DNA from: Suillus spraguei
Lineage: Eukaryota; Basidiomycota; Agaricomycetes; Boletales; Suillaceae
Length of the DNA: 64,000 nt
NCBI GenBank assembly: GCA_016800925.1
Contig: JABCPU010000088.1
Span: 1 to 64,000, forward strand
Direction of reading: 5' to 3'
The notes below the pieces were generated by a model, which saw only the letters and a list, made by a program, of their open reading frames with translations, ran no database searches and was not told where the DNA came from. Position 1 is the first letter of the stretch, and the number at the start of each line of letters is the position of its first letter. Shown in pieces: positions 11,568 through 21,799 of this stretch. The position numbers were made by a program, and so were the translations under genes.

Positions 11568-12215
11568 GTTACAGCCATGCAAAACCAGAGGCTACTCAGA
11601 CATTCCAGCTTTGCATGGGGTCTCACTGGAGTGTCATAACTAAATCATAAGGGCTTGGCCTCCGCTCGTGCGCTGTGCCCCTTATACAAGTATGTGCCCC
11701 TAATTTTTGCATGAAGTCTGAGGGGGAGTTCCAGTGAAGTCCAGAGGGGAACTCCGGAGGAACTCTAGGGCTAGACTGCTCAATAGTGCGCTGACGGACT
11801 ACTGGAGGATCATGGCAACCACACAGGAAACTATTTCCGGAGGACAGGAAATACAGGTAAGACTACTGGGTTAAGTCCCAAGTAGAATGGAATGGAGGAC
11901 GGACTGCCAGACAAAGTCCAGGGCAAGATAGGAGGGAAGCTCCAGGGGACAGATGATCCACAGGATGTCAAGGGTGGGGTAGGATAGGTCCGGAGGTCCG
12001 GAGATAGGGGTCCGGAGATAGAGGTCTGGAAAGGGAGGAGTGGAGAAGTGTAGGAGTGGAGGACCAGAGAAGTGAAGCTCCATGGATCCAAGGGGAAGTA
12101 TTTAGGACATTGATGAGGATCGGAAGTCTCAGATGTCAGAGGAGGGAAAGTCCGGACATAGTGGTGGGTGAGCTGTGCTCAGGGTGGGCTAGGATATGCA
12201 TAGGGTTAGCAAGCT
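11568..12215 (+). repeat. LTR-like sequence (family L), plus orientation
   Basis: It begins TGTTACAGCCATGCAAAACC and shares with the solo LTR at 23,669 the blocks 'gcttggcctccgctcgtgcg', 'gaagtcc', 'actatttccggaggacagg', 'aagtccagggcaagatagg' and 'gatgatccacaggatgtca'. It ends near 'tagggttagcaagctagctg'. Together with 7,229-8,091 it forms inverted copies about 5 kb apart (outer edges). Confidence 0.65.
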
Positions 12216-12289
12216 AGCTGCAGAGGTCTGAAGGTCCAGTCAGATGATATGCAACTACCTCAGCTCCGCCATGTCTACAATTATCATAC

Positions 12290-12670
12290 ACATGGGCCCA
12301 CCCGTCTATATTTTATACCACCCTCGCCCACCCGTCTGATATATATACTGTACAACCCCTCGGCCCACCCGTCTAATACAATATTTTATATAACACTCTC
12401 GGCCCAACCGTCTAATATGTGTCTGGGCCCACCCGTGTATGTGATAACAAGTACCCTTCACATACCTGTCTACCTGATACACATCTACCTTGGTACACCC
12501 ATCTACATAATATCTAACTACCTCGGCCCATCCGTCTACCGGATATTCATGTACATCGGCCCACTCATCTACTCTACATATTCCTTGCATGGGCCCACCC
12601 GCCGTCATCGGGAATAATATTCCTCCCGGCCCATCCGTCATGAACGAGGATATTTCTACCATGGGCCCAT
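12290..12670 (-). repeat. Inverted copy of the GGGTGGGCC minisatellite
   Basis: About ten units with the core 'cggcccacccgtct', the reverse complement of the 3,966-4,560 minisatellite, with AT-rich spacers. This is the right-hand mirror of that array. Confidence 0.8.
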
Positions 12671-12977
12671 GGTCCGCTGGCCCGTATCATATGGGATATT
12701 ATGCATGTCCGCTGACTCGTATAATACGGAGATAGTTCACTGTAATATGTGTACTTTCAGCAGTAAAGTAGTGGTGCATGAGAAGTTCAGTAAAAATAGC
12801 AATCAAGAGTCCAGCGGTATGCCAGCGGTAACGGTGAAAGAGCGAGATCGATTAATGAGCGGTAAAGAACTTTAAGACTAAGTCTACTACTGGGTAGATC
12901 CAGAGCTAGACACTAATCCTGACCTATAGTATGTGCAATGGGGTAAAATCAGGTACTGTATCGTGCGGGGTACGCAG

Positions 12978-14801
12978 TGTAAAGATTCAACCTAACCTGG
13001 GCTGTAGATAAACTACCTCCTAAGTTAGTATGTGAGTCTTGCGCTCTGTCTAGTCTGCTTCACTTGTGAGAACAAGAGCATTTGACTCTAAAAGGGGATG
13101 CCTATTAGTATGGTCAAGTTCAAGTCAAACTTATGTGCGAAAGAAGCGTCATGGTCAGCGGTGATGCCGCTGGAACTAGCGTTGTGTGTAGCGGTGCTAC
13201 CATGGTCGAGATATAGTCAGAAAACAGCTGCATCGAGCGAGCGATGTCGAGCGATGATATCAGCAGTAGCAGTAAGGTTGTGAGCGGTGTGAAGAAACAG
13301 TAAAGAAAGCCGCGGTACTTTCAGCAGTAAAGTAGTGTGCATGAGAAGTTCAGTCAAAATAACAGTCAAAAGTCTAGTGGTATGCCAGCGGTAATGGAGA
13401 ACGAGCGTGATAGATTAATGAGCGATAAGGAAACTTTAAAGACTATGTCCACTACTGGGTAGATCCAGAGCTAGACAATAATCTGACCTATAGTACATGC
13501 AATGGTGTAAAATCAGGTACTGTATCGTGTGGTATGTGGTGCTTAATCCTAATTTGTATGTACTTGGAATGCTGTAGGCAAGATCAGTAGTGCTCAACTG
13601 TAGTAACTGCCATATGTGTTACAAGAACACCTTCTTGCGCCCCTACTATCATTTTTCCTCCTATGCATCGCCATCTACTCTCATCCCAATGAGGCCTCCA
13701 TCCTCATCCTCCGCTACCTCATCTGGCTCGCCATCGTCACTCCTTACCTCACCTACACTCGCCTCCTCCATCGTCGCTGAACACGCTCTCTTCACGTGCC
13801 TTCTACCTCCTCCATGCCTATACATGCCTCTCTCGCTTTGCATGCTTCAAGCGCCTCCTCTGTGCTCATCACATCACCTTGCGCTTTAACATGCGCACCC
13901 ACTCGGTTCACGGGAAACCTCTGTCTGCCTTCAAGGACGTCTTGGTATCGTGTTATGCTTTATCCTTTTACCATTTACCTTTCTTGACTTGTGCATTGCC
14001 TCATTGGCTCATACCCTTTATACCTTCGGCTCTGCACTTATGACTCCTTCGCGCACATGCACATTCTCATTGTTGATATGCCTCTGACTCATTTATGAGC
14101 ATGCGTCCTCTTATTGGCTATCTGACCTCATACTTAATTCAGCGATACTTATGTGTTCGCACTCCACTTCAATCTTACGTATAAATATGCGCAGATAGCC
14201 TTTGTACTTCTTTAACTTGAATCTACTTGATCTTTGACCCTGAACTTCTTTCGATAAGCTTTTCATAAGCTTATTGTCACTATTCAAACTTCATAGAAGC
14301 TCATCGCTTCTACATCTTTGATCGTCATCAAGAACCTCGTCTCTGTGATGTAGGTCATGAGACAGCGCATAGCGCCCACCTCTGACCAATGCAACTAGTG
14401 CACTCCATGCTAGGAGACCGAACACATGGGCTGCCACTCTTGATAGAGCACCGTCGCAGACACCACTCAAGTTCCTTAGTGCCTGGCTAGGTCGCTAACA
14501 GTATGTAACATAGTGCGAGGCACTGTGGCACAAGGCAACATGTAATAAGACTTGCTGTGGAATCAGTGATAACGAACATAAAACAAATGATGCACCAAAT
14601 GGAGCTATGCAGACATGCAAGGACATGGGAGACATCAGTACATGGAACATGGTGCGGTAGTTGGTATGGTGTTGGTAAACGTGGGATGCCGCCGGTAATG
14701 CTAAAGGGGTAAGATGGCCATGGACAAGTGGTAACTCCTATAGACATGAGACGAATGTCAAAAGATAGGGTTTTAAGCCCAGCACCAATATGTTCGTTAC
14801 A
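12978..14801 (+). repeat. LTR-like repeat (TGTAAAGAT..TTCGTTACA family), interrupted
   Basis: It starts TGTAAAGATTCAACCTAACC and ends TTCGTTACA, matching 15,741-16,700 along its length ('cctattagtatggtcaagtt', 'gactatgtccactactgggt', 'aagatggccatggacaagtg'). A second LTR inserted at 13,617-14,500 splits it at 'gtagtaactgccata'. Just upstream, 12,749-12,977 is an extra copy of the internal segment seen at about 13,316-13,540. There is no coding capacity. Confidence 0.65.
13617..14500 (+). mobile_element. Solo LTR, 884 bp, inserted in the older LTR
   Basis: It is bounded by TGTTACAAG...GCTAACA with flanks ATATG (13,612-13,616) and GTATG (14,501-14,505), a 5-bp target duplication with one mismatch. 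The uninterrupted relative at about 16,385 shows the empty site. It is pyrimidine-rich at the start and has a TATAAATA box at about 14,180, as expected for an LTR promoter. No internal domain remains. Confidence 0.7.
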
Positions 14802-15211
14802 CCGCTGTGTGTAACACAACTCTGCTGGGGGCAGATATATGTTGAATGCTGCCTAGCTGCTATTCAACCCAAGGGTTTCTGGTCCAAGGCTCAGCTCAGA
14901 AGAGTAGTAAAATAATCATTCAAACAGTAAGTCTCAGACTCCTACTGCTAGTGGTGAAGTGGTGTAAAGACAGGTGCAAGGTAAGGTTCTTATGTAATCA
15001 GCCAAAATGCGGACCTAAGGTAAGGAAAGCCTAAGTAAGAGACACTATGCAAAAACCACTCTTTTAAGGTCAGCCTGAGTTTGTCTGTTACACTGCTATT
15101 AAGTGGTGGCTTGAGATAACACTTACCACGCACCACCCACAGGATCCTTACAACATCAAAAAGGTATATGAAGTGGCAATCTTTCTTTTACCAAGTACCT
15201 CTATGGTTGTA
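14802..15211. other. Intergenic repeat debris
   Basis: No gene seen. It probably contains the leader of the Gypsy copy whose gag start follows at 15,212. Confidence 0.35.
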
Positions 15212-15362
15212 ATGGCGTCGGCTTCCTAGCCAGCATATGCTCAATCTTCTACCGCTCAACAGGTGTCTCCACAACCACAGATGCAACCAGCCAATCCTGG
15301 CATTGTGATCAAGCAAGAGTATGCACAGTATGCCCCATCATGTGCCACTTCTGCAGTGGTCT
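15212..15362 (+). pseudogene. Gag N-terminus of an old plus-strand Gypsy element
   Basis: From the ATG at 15,212 the frame reads MASAS, a stop, then PAYAQSSTAQQVSPQPQM and NPGIVIKQEYAQYAPSC. It is cut off at 15,363 by a family X element. Gln/Pro-rich N-termini of this kind are common in the gag polyproteins of basidiomycete Gypsy elements. Later parts of what is probably the same copy follow at 17,190-17,486, 17,931-18,346, 19,232-19,420 and 20,836-21,290. Confidence 0.45.
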
Positions 15363-15740
15363 GCTGTAAAGATACAATCTAGCCTGGGCTGTAGATAAAC
15401 CATGGCCTAAGCTAGTATGCAAGTCTTGCGCTCTACTTAGTCTGCTTCACTTGCAAAGGCAAGAATGTTCGATCCTAAAGGGAATGCTAAGTTAATATAG
15501 TTCGATAATGCCCAACCTGAGGTGCAAGAATGCTGTTGGAGGTAGTGAGATGCTAGTGGTGACCTCCGGTCCGTGGGAAACTTGCGGTAAGCGTGGGAAT
15601 GCAGTAGGCAAGCGGTAGCGTGAATAGTAAAACTGCGGTAAGCATGGGAACTTCTGCGGTAAAACAAGCAGTAGTGTAGCGGTGAAGCATGAGAAAGTGG
15701 TAGCGCTAGTGGTGAAGTGTGGGAAAGTGGTAAAGAGCGG
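15363..15740 (+). repeat. Left arm of a family X element (forward copy)
   Basis: It begins GCTGTAAAGATACAATCTAG and runs into gcggtaa/gtgggaaa words. It is the reverse complement of the right end of the 18,347-19,231 copy. It resumes after the inserted LTR at 16,701 and can be followed to about 16,850. Confidence 0.7.
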
Positions 15741-16700
15741 TGTAAAGATACAACCTAGCTTGGGCTGTAGATAAACCACTGCCTAAACTAGTATGTGAGT
15801 CTTGCGCTCCATCTAGTCTGCTTCACTTGTAAGAACAAGAGTGTTTGACCCTAAAGGGGGATGCCTATTAGTATGGTCAAGTTCGAGTCTAACTTATGTG
15901 CAAAACAAGTGTTGTGGTCAGCGGTAAGTTGCCACAGTCAGCGATGATACCGCCGGAACTAGCATCGTGTGTAGCAGTGCTTCCGTGGCTGAGTTAAGGT
16001 CAGTAACAGTTGCGTCGAGTGAGTGATGTCGAGCGGTGGTCTCAGTGGTAGCGGTAAGGTTGTGAGCAGTGCAAGGAAACAGTGAAGAAGTCCATGGTAC
16101 TTTCAGCGGTAAAGTAGCGGTGCGTGAGAAGTTAAGTCAAAGTAACAGTCAAAAGTCCAGCAGTATGCCAGCAGTAACAGAGAATGAGCGTGATAGATTA
16201 ACGAGCGATAAGGAAACTTTAAAGACTATGTCCACTACTGGGTAGATCCAGAGCTAGACAATAATCCTGACCTATAGTACATGCAATGGTGTAAAATCAG
16301 GTACTGTATCATGCAGGGTACACAGTGCTTATATCCTAAATTGTATGTACTCGGAATACTCTAGGTGAGATCAGTAGCGCTGGAGTGTAGTAACTGCCAT
16401 AAGTAAACATAGCGCAAGGCGCTGCGGCACGAGGCAACATGTAATAAGGCTTGCCATGGAATCAGTGATAATGAACAGAAAAAAACTACGCACCAAATGG
16501 AGCTATGCGGACACGGCAAGGACATGGAAGGACATTGGTTCATGGAACAAGGTGCAGCAGTCGGTACAGTGTGCGGTAAGCATGGGATGCCACCAGTACT
16601 GCTAAAGGGATAAGATGGCCATGGACAAGTGGTAACTCCTGTAGACGTGAGATGAGTGTCAAAATATGGGGTTTTAAGCCCAGCCAATAGGTTCGTTACA
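15741..16700 (+). mobile_element. Solo LTR, 960 bp, inserted in family X
   Basis: TGTAAAGATACAACC...TTCGTTACA is flanked by GCGG on both sides (15,737-15,740 and 16,701-16,704), a 4-5-bp target duplication. Comparison with the reverse copy at about 18,860 ('taaagagcggt') gives the empty site. It is a full-length relative of 12,978-14,801. Confidence 0.7.
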
Positions 16701-17189
16701 GCGGTAGTGCGTGCAGCAGTAAAGCAATTCTTAAGGAGACAGTGACTTTGGTAAAGGGCTTTATTCAGTAGAGACAGTGGTAACTATTCCTAAGTACCGT
16801 GTGTACTATAGGAGGGAAGCAAGGAAAAAGTACGGGTACCTAGGAATTTTATACTAAGGAATAGCTATGGAAACGGAAGGATAGGATTAACACGCAACAG
16901 ACATGTAATAAGACTGCACTACAGTTTACAAAACATCACGTACCGGTGAGACTGGATGGACATTGGACAGATGGTAAATCTTGCTTGAGGATACCAAATT
17001 GGTTCACAGAGATTGCTGAAGATCACTGCTTTGTGGAAAAGTTGCCGCAGTACAGCCGCTAAGCTGCAATGAGGCTTCCGGAGTGCGGAACAATACTGTC
17101 AGATAGGGGTAAACACATGGTAAAGTGGTACATCATAGGATGGTGAAGCCAAAGGGTAAGGATAATGATTGCCGGTTGACACCTGTATG

Positions 17190-17486
17190 AAAATGTGCCG
17201 TTTCAAGCTCAGCATGAGTTTGCTCATCACACCACATAAGATGCTGGATTGTGCGGTCAAGGAAGCATACATACACAATGGTAAGATAATTAATAGGAAC
17301 GGGTGCATAGTTCTGCCTAACAGCAATATGGTCCCTTGTCTCGGTCTTAATTTCCAACAAAGTCTTGACTGTATGACAAGCGAAAGCCCCGCTATGGGAG
17401 CCAACACTATGGTATTGGAAAACTTGTACTGCTGAGTAGAACATGGGCATGATGTGCTCAACATCATCAATCCTTCTGCTTTCTTG
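17190..17486 (+). pseudogene. Gag-like fragment of the old Gypsy copy
   Basis: The plus frame gives TPHKMLDCAVKEAYIHNGKI, then NRNGCIVLPNSNMVPCLGLN, then an amber/opal-interrupted tail to 17,486. The composition fits the central gag region of basidiomycete Gypsy polyproteins. A 434-bp LTR then interrupts it, and the reading continues on the far side. The assignment relies partly on position between two better fragments. Confidence 0.4.
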
Positions 17487-17491
17487 CACAC

Positions 17492-17925
17492 TGTTACGAA
17501 CTGGGATAACGTCACCAACAATAGTGCAAAGACACTAGTCGTTTGTTGGGAAGTTCTGTAACGTTCAAAGGAACAAGTCTTCTTCCTAAGAGACACGTCT
17601 CAAAGGTATCAAGAATAGAGACTAAGACTAAGGAGTGCTTAGACTTAGAGATGATTCAGACGACTAAGGCTGGAGGCCTTAGCAAACAGAATTCAAGGTA
17701 AAACCTAGTAAGATTAAAGTGAAGTCTACAAGCATAATACAACATGCTTAAATAAGCCAATATGTGCACACGGACTAAGAGAGACGTGAGAATGTAAGTG
17801 TGTATCCTAACAAGGAAGGCAACTATAGTACAGACACATTGAGCATATGAGTTGAGAAATGTATCATGTGATATGCAAGATAGAGAACGAGAGAAAAATG
17901 AATAGGGGTACACGCAACTGTAACA
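17492..17925 (-). mobile_element. Solo LTR of the chromovirus family, TSD CACAC
   Basis: TGTTACGAACTGGG...GCAACTGTAACA matches the LTRs at 21,291, 30,003 and 33,862. The flanks are CACAC (17,487-17,491) and CACAC (17,926-17,930), a perfect 5-bp duplication. Strand is given in the sense of the chromoviral element. It is the most diverged of the four copies. Confidence 0.85.
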
Positions 17926-17930
17926 CACAC

Positions 17931-18346
17931 TAACACTGTTCACAGGACAGACGCTGAAATAGAGCGCACTAATGACCTATGTCTAGCACAGGATTTTTAC
18001 AATGCTAATGACACTGACACTTATGCTACTAGGAAATCTGACAAGGGAAAGACTGTGCGGTTTGATGGTGTCGAGATGCTGCTGAGACCTAAAGCGGGAC
18101 CATCCTCTAAGGCTGCTGACACGGTCGAGGAGGTGGTTTCACCCCAAGTCAAAGCAAGTGCAATGCCAAACCCCGGTACTAAGATCCTTAAGCTGGAAGT
18201 GTCTACTGCCAAAGGTACTCCACCCTCAGCGCCAACACCTGTGACTTCTTCTTTGTCTACCAATGCTGCCAACCAACCTGCGCCCCGATACAGGTACCAG
18301 CACCCGCAAGAAGACAAGGATGCTGATAGACATGTTGTTGACCATT
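17931..18346 (+). pseudogene. Gag/DUF4100-like fragment of the old Gypsy copy
   Basis: The open frame reads AEIERTNDLCLAQDFYNAND, then KGKTVRFDGVEMLLRP, then AMPNPGTKILKLE, then APRYRYQHPQEDKDADRHVV. The order VRFDGVEML..PNPGTKILKLE..YRYQ is characteristic of the DUF4100-type region that follows gag in basidiomycete Gypsy polyproteins. It ends where a family X element begins at 18,347. Zinc knuckle, protease and reverse transcriptase should follow, but they are absent before the RNase H piece at 19,232. Confidence 0.65.
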
Positions 18347-19231
18347 GTAAAGATACAACCTAACCTGGGCTGTAGATAAACTACCTCCTAAGTTAGTATG
18401 TGAGTCTTGCGTTCCATCTAGTCTGCTTCACTTGTAAAACAAGTACCATTTTTGCTCCGTGGATCCTTGCCCCTTACCGAATCTTGCTACCGATGTCCTC
18501 CTGTCCAGTCCATTTCCGTCTAAGATCCATTGGTGTGTAGCATATTGGTTTCCGCCATTATCAAAGCTACGGCAAGACTTACCTTACCTTCCATGACACC
18601 GCTTGCTCGCTGTGTGCCTCTCAGCTAAATATCTCTATCTCGCTACTGTTCTCGCTATGTATTCCAGCCGTTCACACTACATGTTAAAAAGGACTCTTCA
18701 CACATTCCGGTACTTTTACTTTTCCCTCTATGGTACACACAGTACTTAGGAATTGTCACCACTACTGTCTCTAACGGAATAAAGTCTTTCACCGAAGTCA
18801 CTGTCTCTTAAGAATTGTTTTATTGCTGCACACACCACCGCTCTTTACTGCTTTCCCACGCTTCACTGCTTGCATTACACTTTCCCACGCTTCACCGCTT
18901 GTTTTACTGCCAGTTTCCCACGCCTTACCGCAGTTTTACCACACACACTACCGCAGTTTTACCACTTGCACTACCGCTTGTCTACCGCTTTCCCATGCTT
19001 ACCACTAGTTTTACTGCTAGTTTCCCATGGACCGGAGATCACCACTAGCATCTCGCTACCTCCGACAGCATTCTCACACCTCAGGTTGGGCATTATTGAA
19101 CTATATTAACTTACCATTCCCTTTAGGGTCGAACATTCTTGCCTTCACAAGTGAAGCAGACTAGGTAGAGCACAAGACTCGCATACTAGCTTAGGCTGTG
19201 GTTTATCTACAGCCCAGGCTAGATTGTATCT
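18347..19231 (-). mobile_element. Family X element, ~885 bp, with ~95-bp terminal inverted repeats
   Basis: Both ends read inward as TGTAAAGATACAA, then CTAGCCTGGGCTGTAGATAAA or CTAACCTGGGCTGTAGATAAA, and then 'gtctagtctgcttcacttgt' about 75 bp in. The interior is made of gcggtaa/gtgggaaagcgg words and encodes nothing. It separates two fragments of one old Gypsy copy, so it is an insertion. No convincing target duplication was found, and small flanking deletions are possible. It may be a MITE-like or LTR-derived element. Confidence 0.6.
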
Positions 19232-19420
19232 TTACAGCGCACTATGCAGGTTTATATCTTTGGCATTGTCAACCTTATGGTTGAGGTGGACACGAAGTAT
19301 ATCAAGGGGATGATCAACAACCCAGATCTCCAGCCTCACACTACAATCAGCCGCTGGATCACAGGTATACATTTGTTTCAATTCAAGCTCGTACACGTAC
19401 CCACAGCCAAGCATACCGGT
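19232..19420 (+). pseudogene. RNase H fragment of the old Gypsy pol
   Basis: The frame reads MQVYIFGIVNLMVEVDTKYI, then KGMINNPDLQPHTTISRWIT, then FKLVHVPTAKHTG. This is the late RNase H segment of basidiomycete Gypsy pol, where the HTGADGLSRR motif follows. The motif is split: the remainder starts at 20,836 after a 1.4-kb insertion. Confidence 0.75.
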
Positions 19421-20835
19421 GTCCTGCATGATATTGGAATCATGCATGGACATGACTGCTAGGTGACCCACAAAAGACCATGTCTGTTAGCTTAGCCCTC
19501 AGACTAGTCAACCCATACCTTGGTTCAAAACACTTCCAGACATTTCTGCTGATTCACAAATCTGCATTGTTTGAAGAAAAGTCATATGTGAGATGGGAAT
19601 CACATAATGACCTAGTTGATGTGAGAAGAAGATTGAAGGTTTAGGTATAGCCTTACCTTTGGCTTATTCACTTTGGCTAGAGAAAACCATAGAAAAAAGT
19701 TCAAAGCCTACAAAAACCTACAACAACAACCTATGTTTCACCTGTTTCCATTGTACTATTATTCTTATCTCTTCTTCTCCATTTTTCCCTTACTATTTCT
19801 TACTATTAGGATGCCTTGACACGCCCAACACTTCATAAAATTGTACCCACCGGGTATGATATCGATATCATACTGATGTCACTTCATTCTGGACAGTTCC
19901 ATTTCACTTCTAGAACATTCTGCTCCACAGAATAGAATGTTATAGAATGTTCTGCTCCACTATGATGTCATATATGATGTCATGGCTCCACCTTTTCCTT
20001 TTATTCCTATTCTTTTGAGTTTGGATGAATATTTTGATTGGTTCTCTCTATATTATCTTACATAACTATTTTCCCACACTACATGTATAAAAGGAGAGCT
20101 CATTCTCCCCCCTAAAAAAAAGATCTCCCACTTGTCACTATATTTCAGAAGTAAATATTTCTCAAAGCTTGCAAAGTTAGTCACTTTGAAGCATTGTTAA
20201 ACCAAGTGCAGGGTAAAGAATTCCCTTGAGACCATTGTTATACTATTTTCAAAGCTAGGTATATGATATACCTAGGAAATAGTCAGTTATCTTAGAGACC
20301 ACGTCTCTCTAGTTCATATCTTTGAGAATACTGTCCCAGTCTATTGTCTAGAAGGTTCATTCCTAGACAACTCTACCCAAGTTTCAAAGTCCAGTGCCTA
20401 GAAGGATCATTCCTAGGCCAATCTTCCCAAGTTCCCACGTTCAGTGCCTAGAAGGATCATTCCTAGGCCAATCTATTCAAGTGCCCAAGTCTACTGCCTA
20501 GAAGGTTCATTCCTAGGCCAATCTATTTCACACCCAGTTTATTGTCTAGAAGGATCTTTCCTAGAAAAATCTATCCACGTACACCCAGTTCCCAGCCTAG
20601 ACAGTCTACCCTAGGCTCAGTTTTCCAAGAGCAGATTTTTGAAGATAGCTCTGGCTAAGTTAATCACCAGATTGGTTTAGCGGGCCTCCCAAGAACTCAC
20701 ACGTTATCTACCACAAAAACTAGAAAAGTAGTAGACCGTGTTAATTGAGGACTGGCAAGAAGTCTTATCCCAGTGTAATTGTGGTGTCATTACATTCCTT
20801 ACACACTTTTATATAAGACCCTCAGTTATCAAGAC
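19421..20835. mobile_element. LTR-like insertion in old Gypsy pol, duplication ACCGGT
   Basis: ACCGGTG occurs at both junctions (19,415-19,421 and 20,836-20,842), and removing the insert restores the RNase H HTGADGLSRR reading. The insert has a TATAAAAGG box at about 20,086. At 20,335-20,600 it has about five ~58-60-bp tandem repeats with the core 'gtgcctagaaggatcattcc'. AT-rich promoter-like sequence and no ORF suggest a solo LTR, perhaps Copia-type. A strict TG..CA boundary with an equal-length duplication does not fit exactly. Confidence 0.55.
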
Positions 20836-21290
20836 ACCGGTGCTGACGGTCTCTCAAGGAGACCTGCTGCAGATGAAGATCCCACTGAGGAGGATGATCA
20901 CAAGGATTGGTTAGACCACTTGTACTCCTTCAGCATGGAGATTCTAAACAATAGGGCTTGCATAGTTGCAGGTCCTTGTGGCAACATCTTCCGGCACCCT
21001 CATTCTTCACCCATGCCATGCTCACTAACTCGACCACCTATGCTACTCACATGTTTAGGTACCATAACCCATGAAAGTGATGGCATCAGAATCCCATGTT
21101 CTGAGGCCGCCAAAGCCCAAGACAAACATATGCTGGTAATTCAGTGATTCCTGACTGACCACAAGCAGCCAGCGAGCTTGACTGACAAGGAATTTATGTC
21201 CTTCATTGGAACACTCATTCAGTACTTTGTGTTAGGGGATAGCCTCTTCTGGCAGCAATTGCATGGCAAACATCAGCTAGTCATACCGGT
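20836..21290 (+). pseudogene. RNase H end / integrase linker of the old Gypsy pol
   Basis: It reads TGADGLSRRPAADEDPTEED, then DHKDWLDHLYSFSMEIL, and later TDKEFMSFIGTLIQYFVLGD and LFWQQLHGKHQLVIPV. ADGLSRR marks the RNase H-integrase linker and the rest leads toward the integrase zinc finger. One stop lies at about 21,147. The copy ends at 21,290, where the first chromovirus LTR inserts. Confidence 0.7.
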
Positions 21291-21766
21291 TGTTACGAAC
21301 TGGGATGGCGTCACCAGCGACAGTGAAAAGACATGGACGGTCTGCTGGGAAGTTCTACAATGCCCAGAAGAGGACAAGGTGAGAGTACAAGGAACGCGTT
21401 CCGAGTACTATCAAGGGTTCGGCCTCAAAGACAAGTCTAAGAGGTTCTACGAGAATAGAGACTAAGACTAAGGAGTGCTTAGACTTAGAGACGATTCAAG
21501 GCGACTTAGGTTGGAGACCTAAGCGAAGGATGTTCCAGGTAAAACCCAGTAAGATTAAAGTAAAGTATACAGGCGTAATACAACATGCTTAAATAGGTCA
21601 ATATGTGTGCACGGATCAAGAGAGTCGTGAGAACGTAAGTGCGTATCCAAAAGAGGAAGGCAACTATAGTACAGATGCGTTGAGCATATGAGTCAGAGTT
21701 ATGTTATGTAATGTACAAGTAAAGGAAACAAAGGAGAAATGAATAGGGGCACGTACGATTGTAACA
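21291..21766 (-). repeat. 3' LTR of chromovirus A
   Basis: 476 bp, plus-strand reading TGTTACGAAC...GATTGTAACA. The adjoining ttacccccttatt is the complement of the polypurine tract, which fixes the orientation as minus. The left flank ccggt lies in the old Gypsy pol. The matching right flank cannot be seen because the array is truncated. Confidence 0.9.
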
Positions 21767-21799
21767 TTACCCCCTTATTACATAGAAAGTCACTGACTT

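Noticed and set aside
17099..17596. 165-codon minus-strand frame
   Set aside because: It crosses the boundary of a solo LTR with a clear target duplication and runs opposite to the gag fragments. It is chance openness.
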